Source: Acidimicrobiia bacterium
Lineage (GTDB): Bacteria > Actinomycetota > Acidimicrobiia > Spongiisociales > JAHEDJ01
Assembly: GCA_030598025.1 (NCBI GenBank)
Contig: JAUVQS010000026.1
Span: 1-13,543, forward strand
Direction: 5' to 3'
Length of the DNA: 13,543 nucleotides
The notes under the pieces were generated by a model, which saw only the letters and a program-made list of their open reading frames with translations, made no database searches and had not been told where the DNA came from. Of this stretch, positions 6,783-13,543 are shown piece after piece. A program made the position numbers and the translations under genes. The first letter of the stretch is position 1; the number at the start of each line of letters is the position of its first letter.

Positions 6783-8304
6783 GGCACTCCTGCTTCACGA
6801 CGTTGTAGAAGCCTCTTCCCGCGTTGCTGCCACTCGCAAACGGAATGAGAAGGTGGCGACTCTGGCCGATCTCTTCGCGGACATGAGCCCGGGGGAAATC
6901 CCGATCGTGGTAGCGATGCTCTCGGGCGAGCCACGGCAGGGGAAGATCGGCATCGGCTACAAGGTGATATCCGGGATCGATGCCCGGGCGGCCGCCACTG
7001 CGACGATCACGATCACCGAAGTCGATGCTGCTCTGTCGGCCATCGAAGGCACGGACGGCAAGGGCTCGCAGGCGGTCCGTCATGATCTCCTCACCGCGCT
7101 TCTCGAGAGATGCACCGGCGCCGAGCAGGTGTTCCTCAGTCGTCTCCTCATTGCCGATATCCGGCAAGGGGCGCTGGAAGGGGCCATGACCGATGCGGTG
7201 GCGAAGGCAGCAGGGTTGCCGGTGACGGCCGTCCGGCGGGCAGTGATGCTGCAACCCGATCTCGGTGAGGTGGCGGTTGTTGCCCTCTCGCGGGGGATCG
7301 AAGGTCTGTCGGAAATCAGGCTCGAAGTTCTCCGCCCGGTTCAGCCGATGCTTGCGAAGACGGCCGCCTCCGCGGCGGAGGCGATCGAAGCGGAGGGGCC
7401 TTCTTCGGTTGAGTGGAAGCTCGATGGGGTGCGGATTCAGGTCCATCGCAGTCGTCGCGACGTCAGGGTGTTCACCAGGAATCTCAACGACGTCACCGAG
7501 CGGCTGCCGGACGTTGTCGAGGCGGTTCTGGGGTTCGAGTCCGAGCACTTCGTGCTCGACGGTGAGGTCATCTCTCTGACCGACGATGACCGGCCTCGCC
7601 CATTCGTCGAGACGATGAGTCGGTTCGGAACGGAGGATCGCGCCGAAGCAAGTGCACCGGTCAAACCTTTCTTCTTCGATGTGCTGCACGAGGGTGGAGT
7701 TGATCTGACCAACCGGCCGCTCTCTGATCGTCAAGTGGTGCTGGACCGGGTGGTCCCGCCGCAGTACCGGGTGCCAAGAGTTCTCTCAAGTGACCCTGGT
7801 GAGGCGCAGGGCATGCTCAACGAAGCCCGCCGCCGCGGCCACGAAGGGATCATGGTCAAACGCCTCGACTCGCCGTACGAGGCAGGGCGGCGAGGAGCGA
7901 CATGGCTCAAAGTGAAGCCTGCTCACACTCTCGACCTCGTGGTTCTGGCGGTTGAGTGGGGGAGCGGCCGACGGACCGGGTGGTTGTCCAACATCCATCT
8001 CGGGGCTCGCGACGCCTCGTCCGGCGAGTTCGTCATGCTCGGGAAGACCTTCAAAGGCATGACCGACGAGATGCTCACCTGGCAGACGGAACGATTCCTC
8101 GAGTTGGAGACACGTCGAGAGGGGCACGTGGTCTTCGTCCGCCCTGAGCAGGTCGTCGAGATCGCGTTCGACGGCATCCAGGCGAGTTCCCGCTATCCGG
8201 GTGGAATGGCATTACGGTTTGCTCGAGTGAAGGGATACCGGCACGACAAGCCGGCGGCGGAAGCGGACACCGTTTCTTCGGTGCGTGCGATCTTCGAGGG
8301 TTGA
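6781..8304 (+). CDS. ligB: ATP-dependent DNA ligase, LigB type
   Basis: A 507 aa ligase with the archaeal/actinobacterial LigB layout: an N-terminal DNA-binding domain (about 1-190), a nucleotidyltransferase core (about 195-400) and a C-terminal OB domain. Motif I is EWKLDGVRIQ, in which Lys213 of KLDG is the adenylated lysine. The GIMVK and WLKVK motifs that follow are motifs IV and V. It seals nicks using ATP and would be an accessory to the NAD-dependent LigA in actinobacteria, a role inferred from relatives. The N-terminus ALLLHDVVEASSRVAATRKR matches the LigB pattern, so I start at ATG 6781. ATG 6772 is also possible, and neither has a clear ribosome-binding site. The start overlaps the divergent ATG of the disrupted gene. 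It probably heads an operon with the deiodinase-like and TrmH-like genes. Confidence 0.92.
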   Translation: MALLLHDVVEASSRVAATRKRNEKVATLADLFADMSPGEIPIVVAMLSGEPRQGKIGIGYKVISGIDARAAATATITITEVDAALSAIEGTDGKGSQAVRHDLLTALLERCTGAEQVFLSRLLIADIRQGALEGAMTDAVAKAAGLPVTAVRRAVMLQPDLGEVAVVALSRGIEGLSEIRLEVLRPVQPMLAKTAASAAEAIEAEGPSSVEWKLDGVRIQVHRSRRDVRVFTRNLNDVTERLPDVVEAVLGFESEHFVLDGEVISLTDDDRPRPFVETMSRFGTEDRAEASAPVKPFFFDVLHEGGVDLTNRPLSDRQVVLDRVVPPQYRVPRVLSSDPGEAQGMLNEARRRGHEGIMVKRLDSPYEAGRRGATWLKVKPAHTLDLVVLAVEWGSGRRTGWLSNIHLGARDASSGEFVMLGKTFKGMTDEMLTWQTERFLELETRREGHVVFVRPEQVVEIAFDGIQASSRYPGGMALRFARVKGYRHDKPAAEADTVSSVRAIFEG

Positions 8305-8386
8305 AAGAGTTTCGGTCGGTTTTCAGATGGCCGACACTGCGCGGCACTGTTGTCTGCCAGTCTTGGGCGATCACGATGGGAACAAA

Positions 8387-9085
8387 GTGAGTGATACCGA
8401 ATATCCATACACCGGCGACGGCGACTTCATCGCCTATGACGACGAGCGCAGATCTGCGGGCGACATGCGCAACGCCGCTCATTCCTTCTATGAACTCATG
8501 GACGGGCGCCGGTCGATTCGAACCTTCAGCAGCGACCCCGTTCCGCGCGACCTGATCGAACTCGCTATTCGGACGGCGAGTACCGCGCCATCGGGGGCAC
8601 ACCAGCAGCCCTGGACGTTTGTGGTTGCCGGCGACCCGGCAGTCAAGAAGCAGATCCGACTGGCCGCAGAAGAAGAAGAGCGGACCAACTACCTCGACGG
8701 GCGAATGCCCGACGATTGGCAGGATGAAATCGCCCGCCTCGGTACCTCCTGGCAGAAGCCCTACCTCGAGACTGCTCCCTGGCTCGTCGTCCTGTTCGAG
8801 CAACGCTACGGCATCGAACCGGACGGCTCGCGGAAGAAGCACTATTACGTCAAGGAGTCGGTGGGCATTGCCGCTGGGATCTTCATCGCCGCCCTCCACA
8901 ACATGGGCCTCGCCACTCTGACCCATACGCCCAGTCCGATGGCCTTCCTGTCGAAGTTGCTCGACCGACCGGCCAACGAGCGGCCTTTCGTGGTGTTCCC
9001 GATCGGATACCCGGCCGAGGGATCGGTGGTCCCGAAACTCGATCGTAAGCCTCTCGAGGACGTCATGGTCGAGTTCGGTGACTGA
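8387..9085 (+). CDS. Iodotyrosine deiodinase-like nitroreductase-family flavoprotein
   Basis: A 232 aa FMN enzyme of the nitroreductase fold. The stretches FYELMDGRRSIRTFS, RTASTAPSGAHQQPWTFVV, HYYVKESVGIAAGI and KLDRKPLEDVMV closely follow animal iodotyrosine deiodinase (IYD). The three residues that clamp the zwitterion of the halotyrosine in IYD (Glu, Tyr and Lys of the active-site lid) correspond to Glu98 and Tyr102 in EEEERTNYLD and to Lys124 in TSWQKPYLETAP. All are kept. Predicted reaction: reductive dehalogenation of iodo-, bromo- or chlorotyrosine using reduced FMN. Unlike the animal enzyme it has no membrane anchor. The frame is open from 8285, inside the ligase gene, but I prefer GTG 8387 (VSDTEYPYTG), with GGGA upstream. 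The start is uncertain. The trmH-like gene follows after 2 bp. Confidence 0.82.
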   Translation: MSDTEYPYTGDGDFIAYDDERRSAGDMRNAAHSFYELMDGRRSIRTFSSDPVPRDLIELAIRTASTAPSGAHQQPWTFVVAGDPAVKKQIRLAAEEEERTNYLDGRMPDDWQDEIARLGTSWQKPYLETAPWLVVLFEQRYGIEPDGSRKKHYYVKESVGIAAGIFIAALHNMGLATLTHTPSPMAFLSKLLDRPANERPFVVFPIGYPAEGSVVPKLDRKPLEDVMVEFGD

Positions 9086-9087
9086 CG

Positions 9088-9876
9088 ATGCCTCGCCTGA
9101 CTCATATCGACGATCCTTCTGACGAGCGGTTGGCCGACTATATCGGCATCCGCGATCGAGACCAGCGTTCGGGTGGGTTTCTGTGTGAGGGGATGTTGCT
9201 GGTAGAGCGACTTCTCGATTCTGATATCGAGGTGCGCTCGCTTCTGGTTGCCTCGGCCAAGCTGAATCGGCTTAGACCACGCCTCGCCGATCGTGACATT
9301 GAAGTGCTGGTTGCGCCACAAGAGGTGCTCAACGCGACGGTCGGATTCAACATCCACCGTGGTGTCATCGCTCATGCGCGGCGCCGACCCTCCCGGACGA
9401 GCGGCGATTTGTTGGAACACTCGGTATCCGTTGCGGTCCTCGAGGGCATCACCGATCATGAGAACCTGGGAGCAGTATTTCGTAGTGCCCTGGCACTCGG
9501 AATCGACGGAGCCATGCTCGACTCGACATCGGGTGACCCCTACTACCGGAGGGCAGTGCGGGTGTCGATGGGCGCCGCGTTCACTCTGCCGTTTGCGAGG
9601 CTCGAAGCCTCAGAAGACCTCATTGATGTGTTGAATCGGGCCGGGTATGTGTCTTTGGCGTTGACGCCGGATCCGGCGGCTACGCCGATCGATCATCTGA
9701 ACATCGCCGAGGGGCAGCGCGTCGCAGTATTGCTGGGAGCCGAGGGCGATGGGCTTCGTGCGGCCACCATGGCGGGAGCGACACATCGGGTGCGGATTCC
9801 CATCCGCGATGGTGTCGACTCGCTGAACGTTGGTCATGCCGCCGCGGTGGCGTTTCACCGATTTGGGTCGATCTGA
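9088..9876 (+). CDS. SpoU/TrmH-family RNA 2'-O-methyltransferase
   Basis: A 262 aa protein with an N-terminal SpoU substrate-binding-like region (about 1-105, GGFLCEGMLLVERLLDS) and a C-terminal SPOUT knot domain. The three family motifs are present: DHENLGAVFRSA (N-x-G-x3-R, with the catalytic arginine), LLGAEGDGL, and IPIRDGVDSLNVGHAAAVAF, which carries the SAM-binding knot. It methylates a ribose 2'-OH in rRNA or tRNA; the exact nucleotide cannot be assigned. It starts 2 bp after the deiodinase-like stop, so co-transcription is likely. Its stop lies 5 bp from the stop of the opposing lipoprotein gene, and no terminator hairpin is visible between them. Confidence 0.9.
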   Translation: MPRLTHIDDPSDERLADYIGIRDRDQRSGGFLCEGMLLVERLLDSDIEVRSLLVASAKLNRLRPRLADRDIEVLVAPQEVLNATVGFNIHRGVIAHARRRPSRTSGDLLEHSVSVAVLEGITDHENLGAVFRSALALGIDGAMLDSTSGDPYYRRAVRVSMGAAFTLPFARLEASEDLIDVLNRAGYVSLALTPDPAATPIDHLNIAEGQRVAVLLGAEGDGLRAATMAGATHRVRIPIRDGVDSLNVGHAAAVAFHRFGSI

Positions 9877-9881
9877 CGAAC

Positions 9882-10943
9882 TCAGCTGCTCGAGGGGGGC
9901 CAAACCGGGTTCGAGCAGTCCTCAAATGAATCGGCGAGATCGTTCGAGGATCCGCCACCGAAGGTCACAACGGGATTGGAGGAGGACCGATCCTCGGCAA
10001 TGCAATACCAGGTCCCGCTCTCGCTGAACGTGACCAGCAGCACTCTGTCTGTTTCGGCAATGAATCCGACGACCCCCGGTGTGTCGACCCGCGGTCCCTC
10101 CACGTACGAGACACTCGGTTCGCGCGCTGCGAGTTGGCCGGTGCTCAGGTCTGCGTAGGTTTCGTCACCCGTGTGGAACAGCTGGGTGGCGATCAACACG
10201 TTGTTGAGGTTGGTCTTGGCGCGATCGTCGGCGAGGATGTTTCCCGGGATGATCAAGCCTTCCTGGGGAGGCACGATGGCAAAGCTGCCGCCCAACTCGT
10301 TGATGCGAACTCCGGCGGTGACTGTCAGGAATCCGATGCCGTCGTCTGCCGTGGCTGCCATCTCGAAGGCGAGGACGAGGCCGGTTTCATCGATCCACAC
10401 ATTGGTGGTTCCCTCGAACTGCACTGTGATGCCGAGCCCGACCGCCAGTTCAACTGCGACAAGCGGCGCAGGGAATACGGGCGGGCCTTCGAAGTGGGAG
10501 GTGGTGCGGCCGGCGATGGTTTCTTCGCCGACGTATTCGAATTCGTCTGCCCTCTCTGCCAGCACGTGGTGAATTGAATCCAGCCAGATCACATCATCGA
10601 CCGATTGATCCAGGGGCACGAACGGACCGAGCCCGGCGCGGGATAGAACTGTTCCATCTTCTAGAAAGTAGATCTCTCCGGTGGTGACCTTGCCGAGTGA
10701 GGTGATCTCACCGTTGACCCGGGTCCGGCGGGGCTCGGCGGTATGAGCGGCAATGGAGATGGAGCCGACGTCGCCGATCGTCTCACCGGCTGCGAATGAG
10801 TAGGTGTAGGCCGTGGTGCTCAAGAAGGCGTCCACCGAGGTGATCTCAAACACATCGGGATCGTCGAGGACGATCAGCTTCTCCGACCCGCCGCAGGCGG
10901 CCAGTAGAACGGTCAATGCAAGTACGGGCAGGAGATAGCGCAT
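9882..10943 (-). CDS. Lipoprotein with pilin-like C-terminal domain
   Basis: A 353 aa exported lipoprotein. The signal MRYLLPVLALTVLLAACGGS carries a lipobox LAAC with Cys17 as the lipid-modified residue. Residues about 35-240 form a beta-rich region (TRVNGEITSLGKVTTGEIYF, EETIAGRTTSHFEG) resembling LppX/LprG- or LolA-like lipid-binding lipoproteins; this is a loose call. From about 240 the style changes: AKTNLNNVLIATQLF, TYADLS, EPSVSYVEG and SGTWYCIAED with a second cysteine (Cys314 and Cys343) near the end. That pattern is typical of the globular tail of actinobacterial type IV pilin-like proteins, here without the pilin N-terminal helix. A fused surface protein tied to pili is possible but unproven. 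A weak 5' context precedes ATG 10943. Confidence 0.8.
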   Translation of the reverse strand: MRYLLPVLALTVLLAACGGSEKLIVLDDPDVFEITSVDAFLSTTAYTYSFAAGETIGDVGSISIAAHTAEPRRTRVNGEITSLGKVTTGEIYFLEDGTVLSRAGLGPFVPLDQSVDDVIWLDSIHHVLAERADEFEYVGEETIAGRTTSHFEGPPVFPAPLVAVELAVGLGITVQFEGTTNVWIDETGLVLAFEMAATADDGIGFLTVTAGVRINELGGSFAIVPPQEGLIIPGNILADDRAKTNLNNVLIATQLFHTGDETYADLSTGQLAAREPSVSYVEGPRVDTPGVVGFIAETDRVLLVTFSESGTWYCIAEDRSSSNPVVTFGGGSSNDLADSFEDCSNPVWPPSSS

Positions 10944-10992
10944 GTGATACTCGGAGATGGGGAGCCCCGGAGTGTAGGCGTCGGCTCGATTC

Positions 10993-11364
10993 TTACCGAA
11001 GTTGAAGCAACTGGACCGTGTTGCCGTCGGGGTCGCTCAGTGTGGCGATCCGGCCGCCCCACGATTCGAGTTCGGGAGGTCTAATGACGGCCACACCCAG
11101 GTTGCGGAGCCTCCGGAAGGTGGTGTCGATGTCGGACACGGCCAGATTGACCATGATTCGAAGCGGGTCTTCGGCCCGGCCGGCGATGGCGTCGTGTACT
11201 CCGATCGTGAGCCGGAAATCCCCGTGCGCGAAGGCAATGTGGCCGGCTCGTTTGGTGGCAGGCGCGAGGCCCAGGGTCACTTCGTAGAAGTCGGCCATGA
11301 CGGAGAAGCGGTCGGCTTCCGTCCAGATGATCACTCCGGCCGGTACCGGTGGTGGTTCAGTCAA
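10993..11364 (-). CDS. VOC (glyoxalase/dioxygenase-like) superfamily protein
   Basis: A 123 aa single-domain VOC fold protein. It shows two beta-alpha-beta-beta-beta-like halves: VIIWTEADRFSVMADFYEVTLGL at the start, MVNLAVSDIDTTFRRLRNLGV in the middle and ATLSDPDGNTVQLLQL at the end. In metal-dependent members the last motif usually reads GNxxEL, with a metal-binding glutamate; here it is Gln, so metal catalysis may be lost and a binding role is possible. The start is a TTG at 11364 that overlaps the end of the yceH gene by 8 bp, implying coupled translation. The substrate is unknown. Confidence 0.8.
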   Translation of the reverse strand: MTEPPPVPAGVIIWTEADRFSVMADFYEVTLGLAPATKRAGHIAFAHGDFRLTIGVHDAIAGRAEDPLRIMVNLAVSDIDTTFRRLRNLGVAVIRPPELESWGGRIATLSDPDGNTVQLLQLR

Positions 11365-12031
11365 AGGTCTGATCCGGGTTGTCCGTGATCGGTTCGTCCA
11401 GGTCGACTCCGAGGGAGGCGGCCAGCGTCCTCAACTGCCGCTCGAGGGTGGCGACGCGATCGGTCAGGTGATCGGGCGGGGCAGTCGGCGCGGGTTGTGG
11501 TTCCTCGCCGGACGGGGTGGTGATGAGGGTCCGGAAGCGATTCTCCTTCTGGCCGGGCTCTCTCGGTAGCCGTTCGACGAGGGGCCCCGATCGGCTCATC
11601 AAATCGTTGAGAAGCACCTCCACTTTGTCGAGCGGCTGCTCGCCGGAGAAGTAGCGCTCGGTTCTCGATCTCAGCTCGCCGGGCGTCTGCGGCCCGCGTA
11701 GGAGGAGAACCGCCAGGATGGCCAGTTGCTCGGAGTCCACCTCGTAGGCGTCTTCGGCCTTGTGCAGGTACTTGAGCGTGCGGCCGCCGCTGGCCCGTGT
11801 CAGACCGATGATCCCTTTGTCATCCAACGACCGGATCGTTTGCTCGACTGTGAGCTCGTCGTATTCGACGACCGGGTTGCGGTTCGTTTTCTGATTGCAG
11901 GCGGCCACGAGGGCGTTGATCGTCATCGGGTAGTACTCGGGTGTGGTCCGTTCCTTCTCGATGAGGCAACCCAAAACCCGGACTTCTTCGGCACTCAACG
12001 GCTCCATGGGTTGGAAGAGTAGGCGCGCCAT
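11357..12031 (-). CDS. YceH/DUF480 family protein
   Basis: A 224 aa soluble protein that follows the E. coli YceH pattern closely. VRVLGCLIEKERTTPEYYPM is followed by ALVAACNQKTNRNPV and later LLRGPQTPGELRSRTERY and LPREPGQKENRF. The family folds as two winged-helix domains and its biochemical role is unknown. The tail after about 180 is Pro/Glu-rich with a short coiled-coil-like segment (RVATLERQLRTLAASLG). The ATG at 12031 gives MARLLFQP; a second ATG eight codons later (MEPLSAEEV) fits the family N-terminus equally well, and neither has a ribosome-binding site. Its start lies 2 bp from palindromic element B. It overlaps the VOC gene downstream. Confidence 0.88.
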   Translation of the reverse strand: MARLLFQPMEPLSAEEVRVLGCLIEKERTTPEYYPMTINALVAACNQKTNRNPVVEYDELTVEQTIRSLDDKGIIGLTRASGGRTLKYLHKAEDAYEVDSEQLAILAVLLLRGPQTPGELRSRTERYFSGEQPLDKVEVLLNDLMSRSGPLVERLPREPGQKENRFRTLITTPSGEEPQPAPTAPPDHLTDRVATLERQLRTLAASLGVDLDEPITDNPDQTFD

Positions 12032-12033
12032 TG

Positions 12034-12088
12034 GAGGTTTCAGCGCAGTGCTATGTACGACTGGTTATACAAAGCACTGCGCGGACCT
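12034..12088. repeat. Palindromic intergenic element, copy B
   Basis: GCGCAGTGCTATGTA (12043-12057) and TACAAAGCACTGCGC (12068-12082) pair over 15 positions with one A-A mismatch around a 10 nt loop. Outer ends GAGGT and ACCTC also pair. It shares GAGGTTTC, GTGCTATGTA and CACTGCGCGGA, in the same order and spacing, with the element at 1316-1373. It fills most of the gap between yceH and the divergent deoD and could influence both. Confidence 0.65.
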
Positions 12089-12142
12089 CGGTGGGATTCG
12101 GCAGGCCGCCGAAAGCGGGTAGATTGACACTCGAGACTTTCC

Positions 12143-12150
12143 AGGGAGGA
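12143..12150 (+). promoter_or_regulatory. Ribosome-binding site fixing the deoD start
   Basis: AGGGAGGA lies 3 nt before GTG 12154. It is the strongest Shine-Dalgarno sequence on the plus strand here and decides against the longer frame opened at 12031. Confidence 0.75.
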
Positions 12151-12153
12151 TGG

Positions 12154-12879
12154 GTGCCGACCCCACACATTTCAGCCGAACCGGGTGAAATCGCCGAGGC
12201 GATTCTGCTTCCCGGCGACCCGCTGCGGGCCGAGTACATAGCCGATACGTTCTTGTCCGACGCCAAGAAGGTCACGGCAGTTCGGAACATGTTCGGGTTC
12301 ACGGGTACCTACGAAGACATGCCCGTGTCTGTGATGGGAACCGGCATGGGGATTCCCTCTGCCTCCATCTATGTGTCCGAGCTAATCGACCACTACGACG
12401 TCCAGCGTCTCGTTCGAGTCGGGTCTTGTGGTGGAATCGGATCGGATGTCGCCGTTCGAGATGTCATCATCGCCACCGGTGCCTCGACGGATTCCAGTGT
12501 GAACCGCGCCCGTTACGGTGGCTGGGATTTTGCAGCCATCGCAGACTTTGGCCTCGCCAGTACTGCGGTTCTTGCCGCTGGAGAAGCCGGCGTTCCGGTC
12601 CGGGTCGGAAACGTCCACTCTGCCGACCTCTTCTACAACCCCAACCCGGCTGCATTCGACGTCATGGAGCGGATGGGTGTGCTCGCAGTCGAAATGGAGG
12701 CAGCCGGTATCTACGGTGTCGCGGCTGAACGGCGGGCGAGGGCGCTGACGATTCTGACCGTGTCCGACCATGTCCGGACCGGGGAGTCGACGAGTTCCGA
12801 CGAGCGTGAGCGCAGTTTCGGCGACATGGTGCGGATCGCCCTGGAGGGCCTCCTCCTCGACACCCGAGCGGCCGGCTGA
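12154..12879 (+). CDS. deoD: Purine nucleoside phosphorylase, DeoD type
   Basis: A 241 aa cytoplasmic enzyme that cleaves purine (deoxy)ribonucleosides with phosphate to give base and (deoxy)ribose-1-phosphate, in purine salvage. It is nearly collinear with E. coli DeoD: PTPHISAEPGEIAE, LPGDPLRAEYIADTFL, MGTGMGIPSASIY, RVGSCGG, SADLFYNPNP, GVLAVEMEAAGIYGVAAE and TVSDHVRTGE. These supply the phosphate-binding arginines, the ribose-contacting Met-Glu pair and the catalytic Asp in SDH. The frame is open from 12031, but homology starts at VPTPHIS and the GTG at 12154 has AGGGAGGA just upstream, so the start is well supported. mobA follows after 27 bp. Confidence 0.95.
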   Translation: MPTPHISAEPGEIAEAILLPGDPLRAEYIADTFLSDAKKVTAVRNMFGFTGTYEDMPVSVMGTGMGIPSASIYVSELIDHYDVQRLVRVGSCGGIGSDVAVRDVIIATGASTDSSVNRARYGGWDFAAIADFGLASTAVLAAGEAGVPVRVGNVHSADLFYNPNPAAFDVMERMGVLAVEMEAAGIYGVAAERRARALTILTVSDHVRTGESTSSDERERSFGDMVRIALEGLLLDTRAAG

Positions 12880-12906
12880 TCCCCCTTTCCCGTTCTTGCG
12901 TTGATT

Positions 12907-13503
12907 ATGCGCGCTGACGGCCCATTAGGCACGCAAGAAGCGGAGGGTCCCCTTGGTGTCATCCTCGCCGGGGGCGGGTCGACCCGAATGGGGGTCGACA
13001 AGGCTTTGGTCGATGTCGCCGGGGATCCAATGGTGGGACGCGTCGCCCGGGCTCTCAGCACAGTCTGCGACGAGGTTCTGGTGGTCGGGCGCCGGGGTAC
13101 GCTCGGTGGGATCCTTTGCATTCCCGACGATCACCCCGATCGACTAGGGCCGGCAGCCGGCGTTGCGACTGCTCTGCGGGTGGCCGACGGTCGGGCGGTG
13201 CTGGTTGCGGCCGTTGATCAACCGTTCCTGCGAGCCGAAACCCTCCGGCGGTTGGTGACCCAGGACGGAACGACCGTGCCCCGGGACGATGTCCTCCAGA
13301 TCACGTGCGCGCTCTACGACCCGGAGGTTGCCCCTGTGATTGCAGCGGCGGTGGTTGACGGCATCCCTCTCTGGAAGGCCGTCAAAGACAGCGCTCGAAT
13401 CATCGACGAGCCCGAATGGCGTTCGTGGGGTGAAGACGGCCGCTCGTGGTTCAGTGTCGATACGCCGGAAAAGCTGGCCGAGGGTATGCGGCTCTTCGGC
13501 TAG
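12907..13503 (+). CDS. mobA: Molybdenum cofactor guanylyltransferase-like (MobA/NTP transferase)
   Basis: A 198 aa nucleotidyltransferase of the MobA family. The N-terminal signature GVILAGGGSTRMGVDKALV gives the GTP-binding loop LAGGxSxRMG with the DKA lysine. VAAVDQPFL corresponds to the metal-binding D-x-P-F motif, and SWFSVDTPEKLAEG matches the usual N/D-TPEDL-type tail. MobA joins GMP to molybdopterin to give the guanine dinucleotide form of Moco. Close relatives transfer CMP (MocA) or act on other substrates, so the symbol is likely but not certain. ATG 12907 is chosen over the TTG at 12901; neither has a ribosome-binding site. The 27 bp gap to deoD suggests read-through transcription. 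The last 40 bp of the window hold nothing recognisable. Confidence 0.82.
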   Translation: MRADGPLGTQEAEGPLGVILAGGGSTRMGVDKALVDVAGDPMVGRVARALSTVCDEVLVVGRRGTLGGILCIPDDHPDRLGPAAGVATALRVADGRAVLVAAVDQPFLRAETLRRLVTQDGTTVPRDDVLQITCALYDPEVAPVIAAAVVDGIPLWKAVKDSARIIDEPEWRSWGEDGRSWFSVDTPEKLAEGMRLFG

Positions 13504-13543
13504 CGATTCATCCGATCTGTGCTGTGTTGAGGCCCAGCTCTCG

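Noticed and set aside
6748..7734. 328 aa minus-strand ORF opposite the ligase
   Set aside because: It is the antisense shadow of the well-supported LigB gene, and its Arg/His-rich sequence matches no family.
8075..8926. 283 aa minus-strand ORF
   Set aside because: It lies antisense to the ligase end and the deiodinase-like gene, both backed by clear motifs; its translation has no recognisable domain.
12031..12153. Longer deoD frame beginning at 12031
   Set aside because: It would translate the palindromic repeat. DeoD homology begins at the GTG at 12154, which has a strong ribosome-binding site.

Overview
The window is a 13.5 kb stretch of GC-rich bacterial chromosome. It is densely packed with genes on both strands and has many GTG and TTG starts and few strong Shine-Dalgarno sites. 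The gene content (a LigB-type ATP-dependent ligase of about 507 aa, an actinobacterial-style PilT, a lipoprotein with a pilin-like tail, short or apparently leaderless 5' ends) suggests an uncultured actinomycete, plausibly Acidimicrobiia. This is inferred from composition and protein style, since there is no rRNA or tRNA in the window. No mobile element, CRISPR array or phage gene was seen.

Left part (1-3411, all minus strand): a small protein cut by the window edge overlaps the pilT-like retraction ATPase gene by ATGA. Next come a palindromic repeat, a six-helix rhomboid protease and a DAO-family flavin oxidoreductase. Middle (3574-6475): a plus-strand membrane protein built from two internal repeats ends in a clear intrinsic terminator. 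It converges on an APH-type phosphotransferase, which is divergent from an AhpD-like gene interrupted by one in-frame TGA. That TGA lies exactly at the second, catalytic position of the CxxC motif, and a bacterial SECIS-like hairpin follows at the expected distance. I read it as one selenoprotein gene (5509-6468) that conventional gene finding would split in two. Facing it is a small gene that needs two frame corrections to be read.

Right part (6781-13503): a co-directional run of ATP-dependent DNA ligase, an iodotyrosine deiodinase-like nitroreductase and a SpoU/TrmH RNA methyltransferase. It converges on a minus-strand block of a YceH/DUF480 protein, a VOC protein and a lipoprotein. Last come plus-strand deoD and mobA. 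A second copy of the palindromic repeat lies between yceH and deoD.

The most interesting points are the predicted selenocysteine AhpD-like protein with its SECIS, the deiodinase homologue that keeps its substrate-lid residues, the paired palindromic elements, the lipoprotein-pilin hybrid and the duplicated membrane protein.
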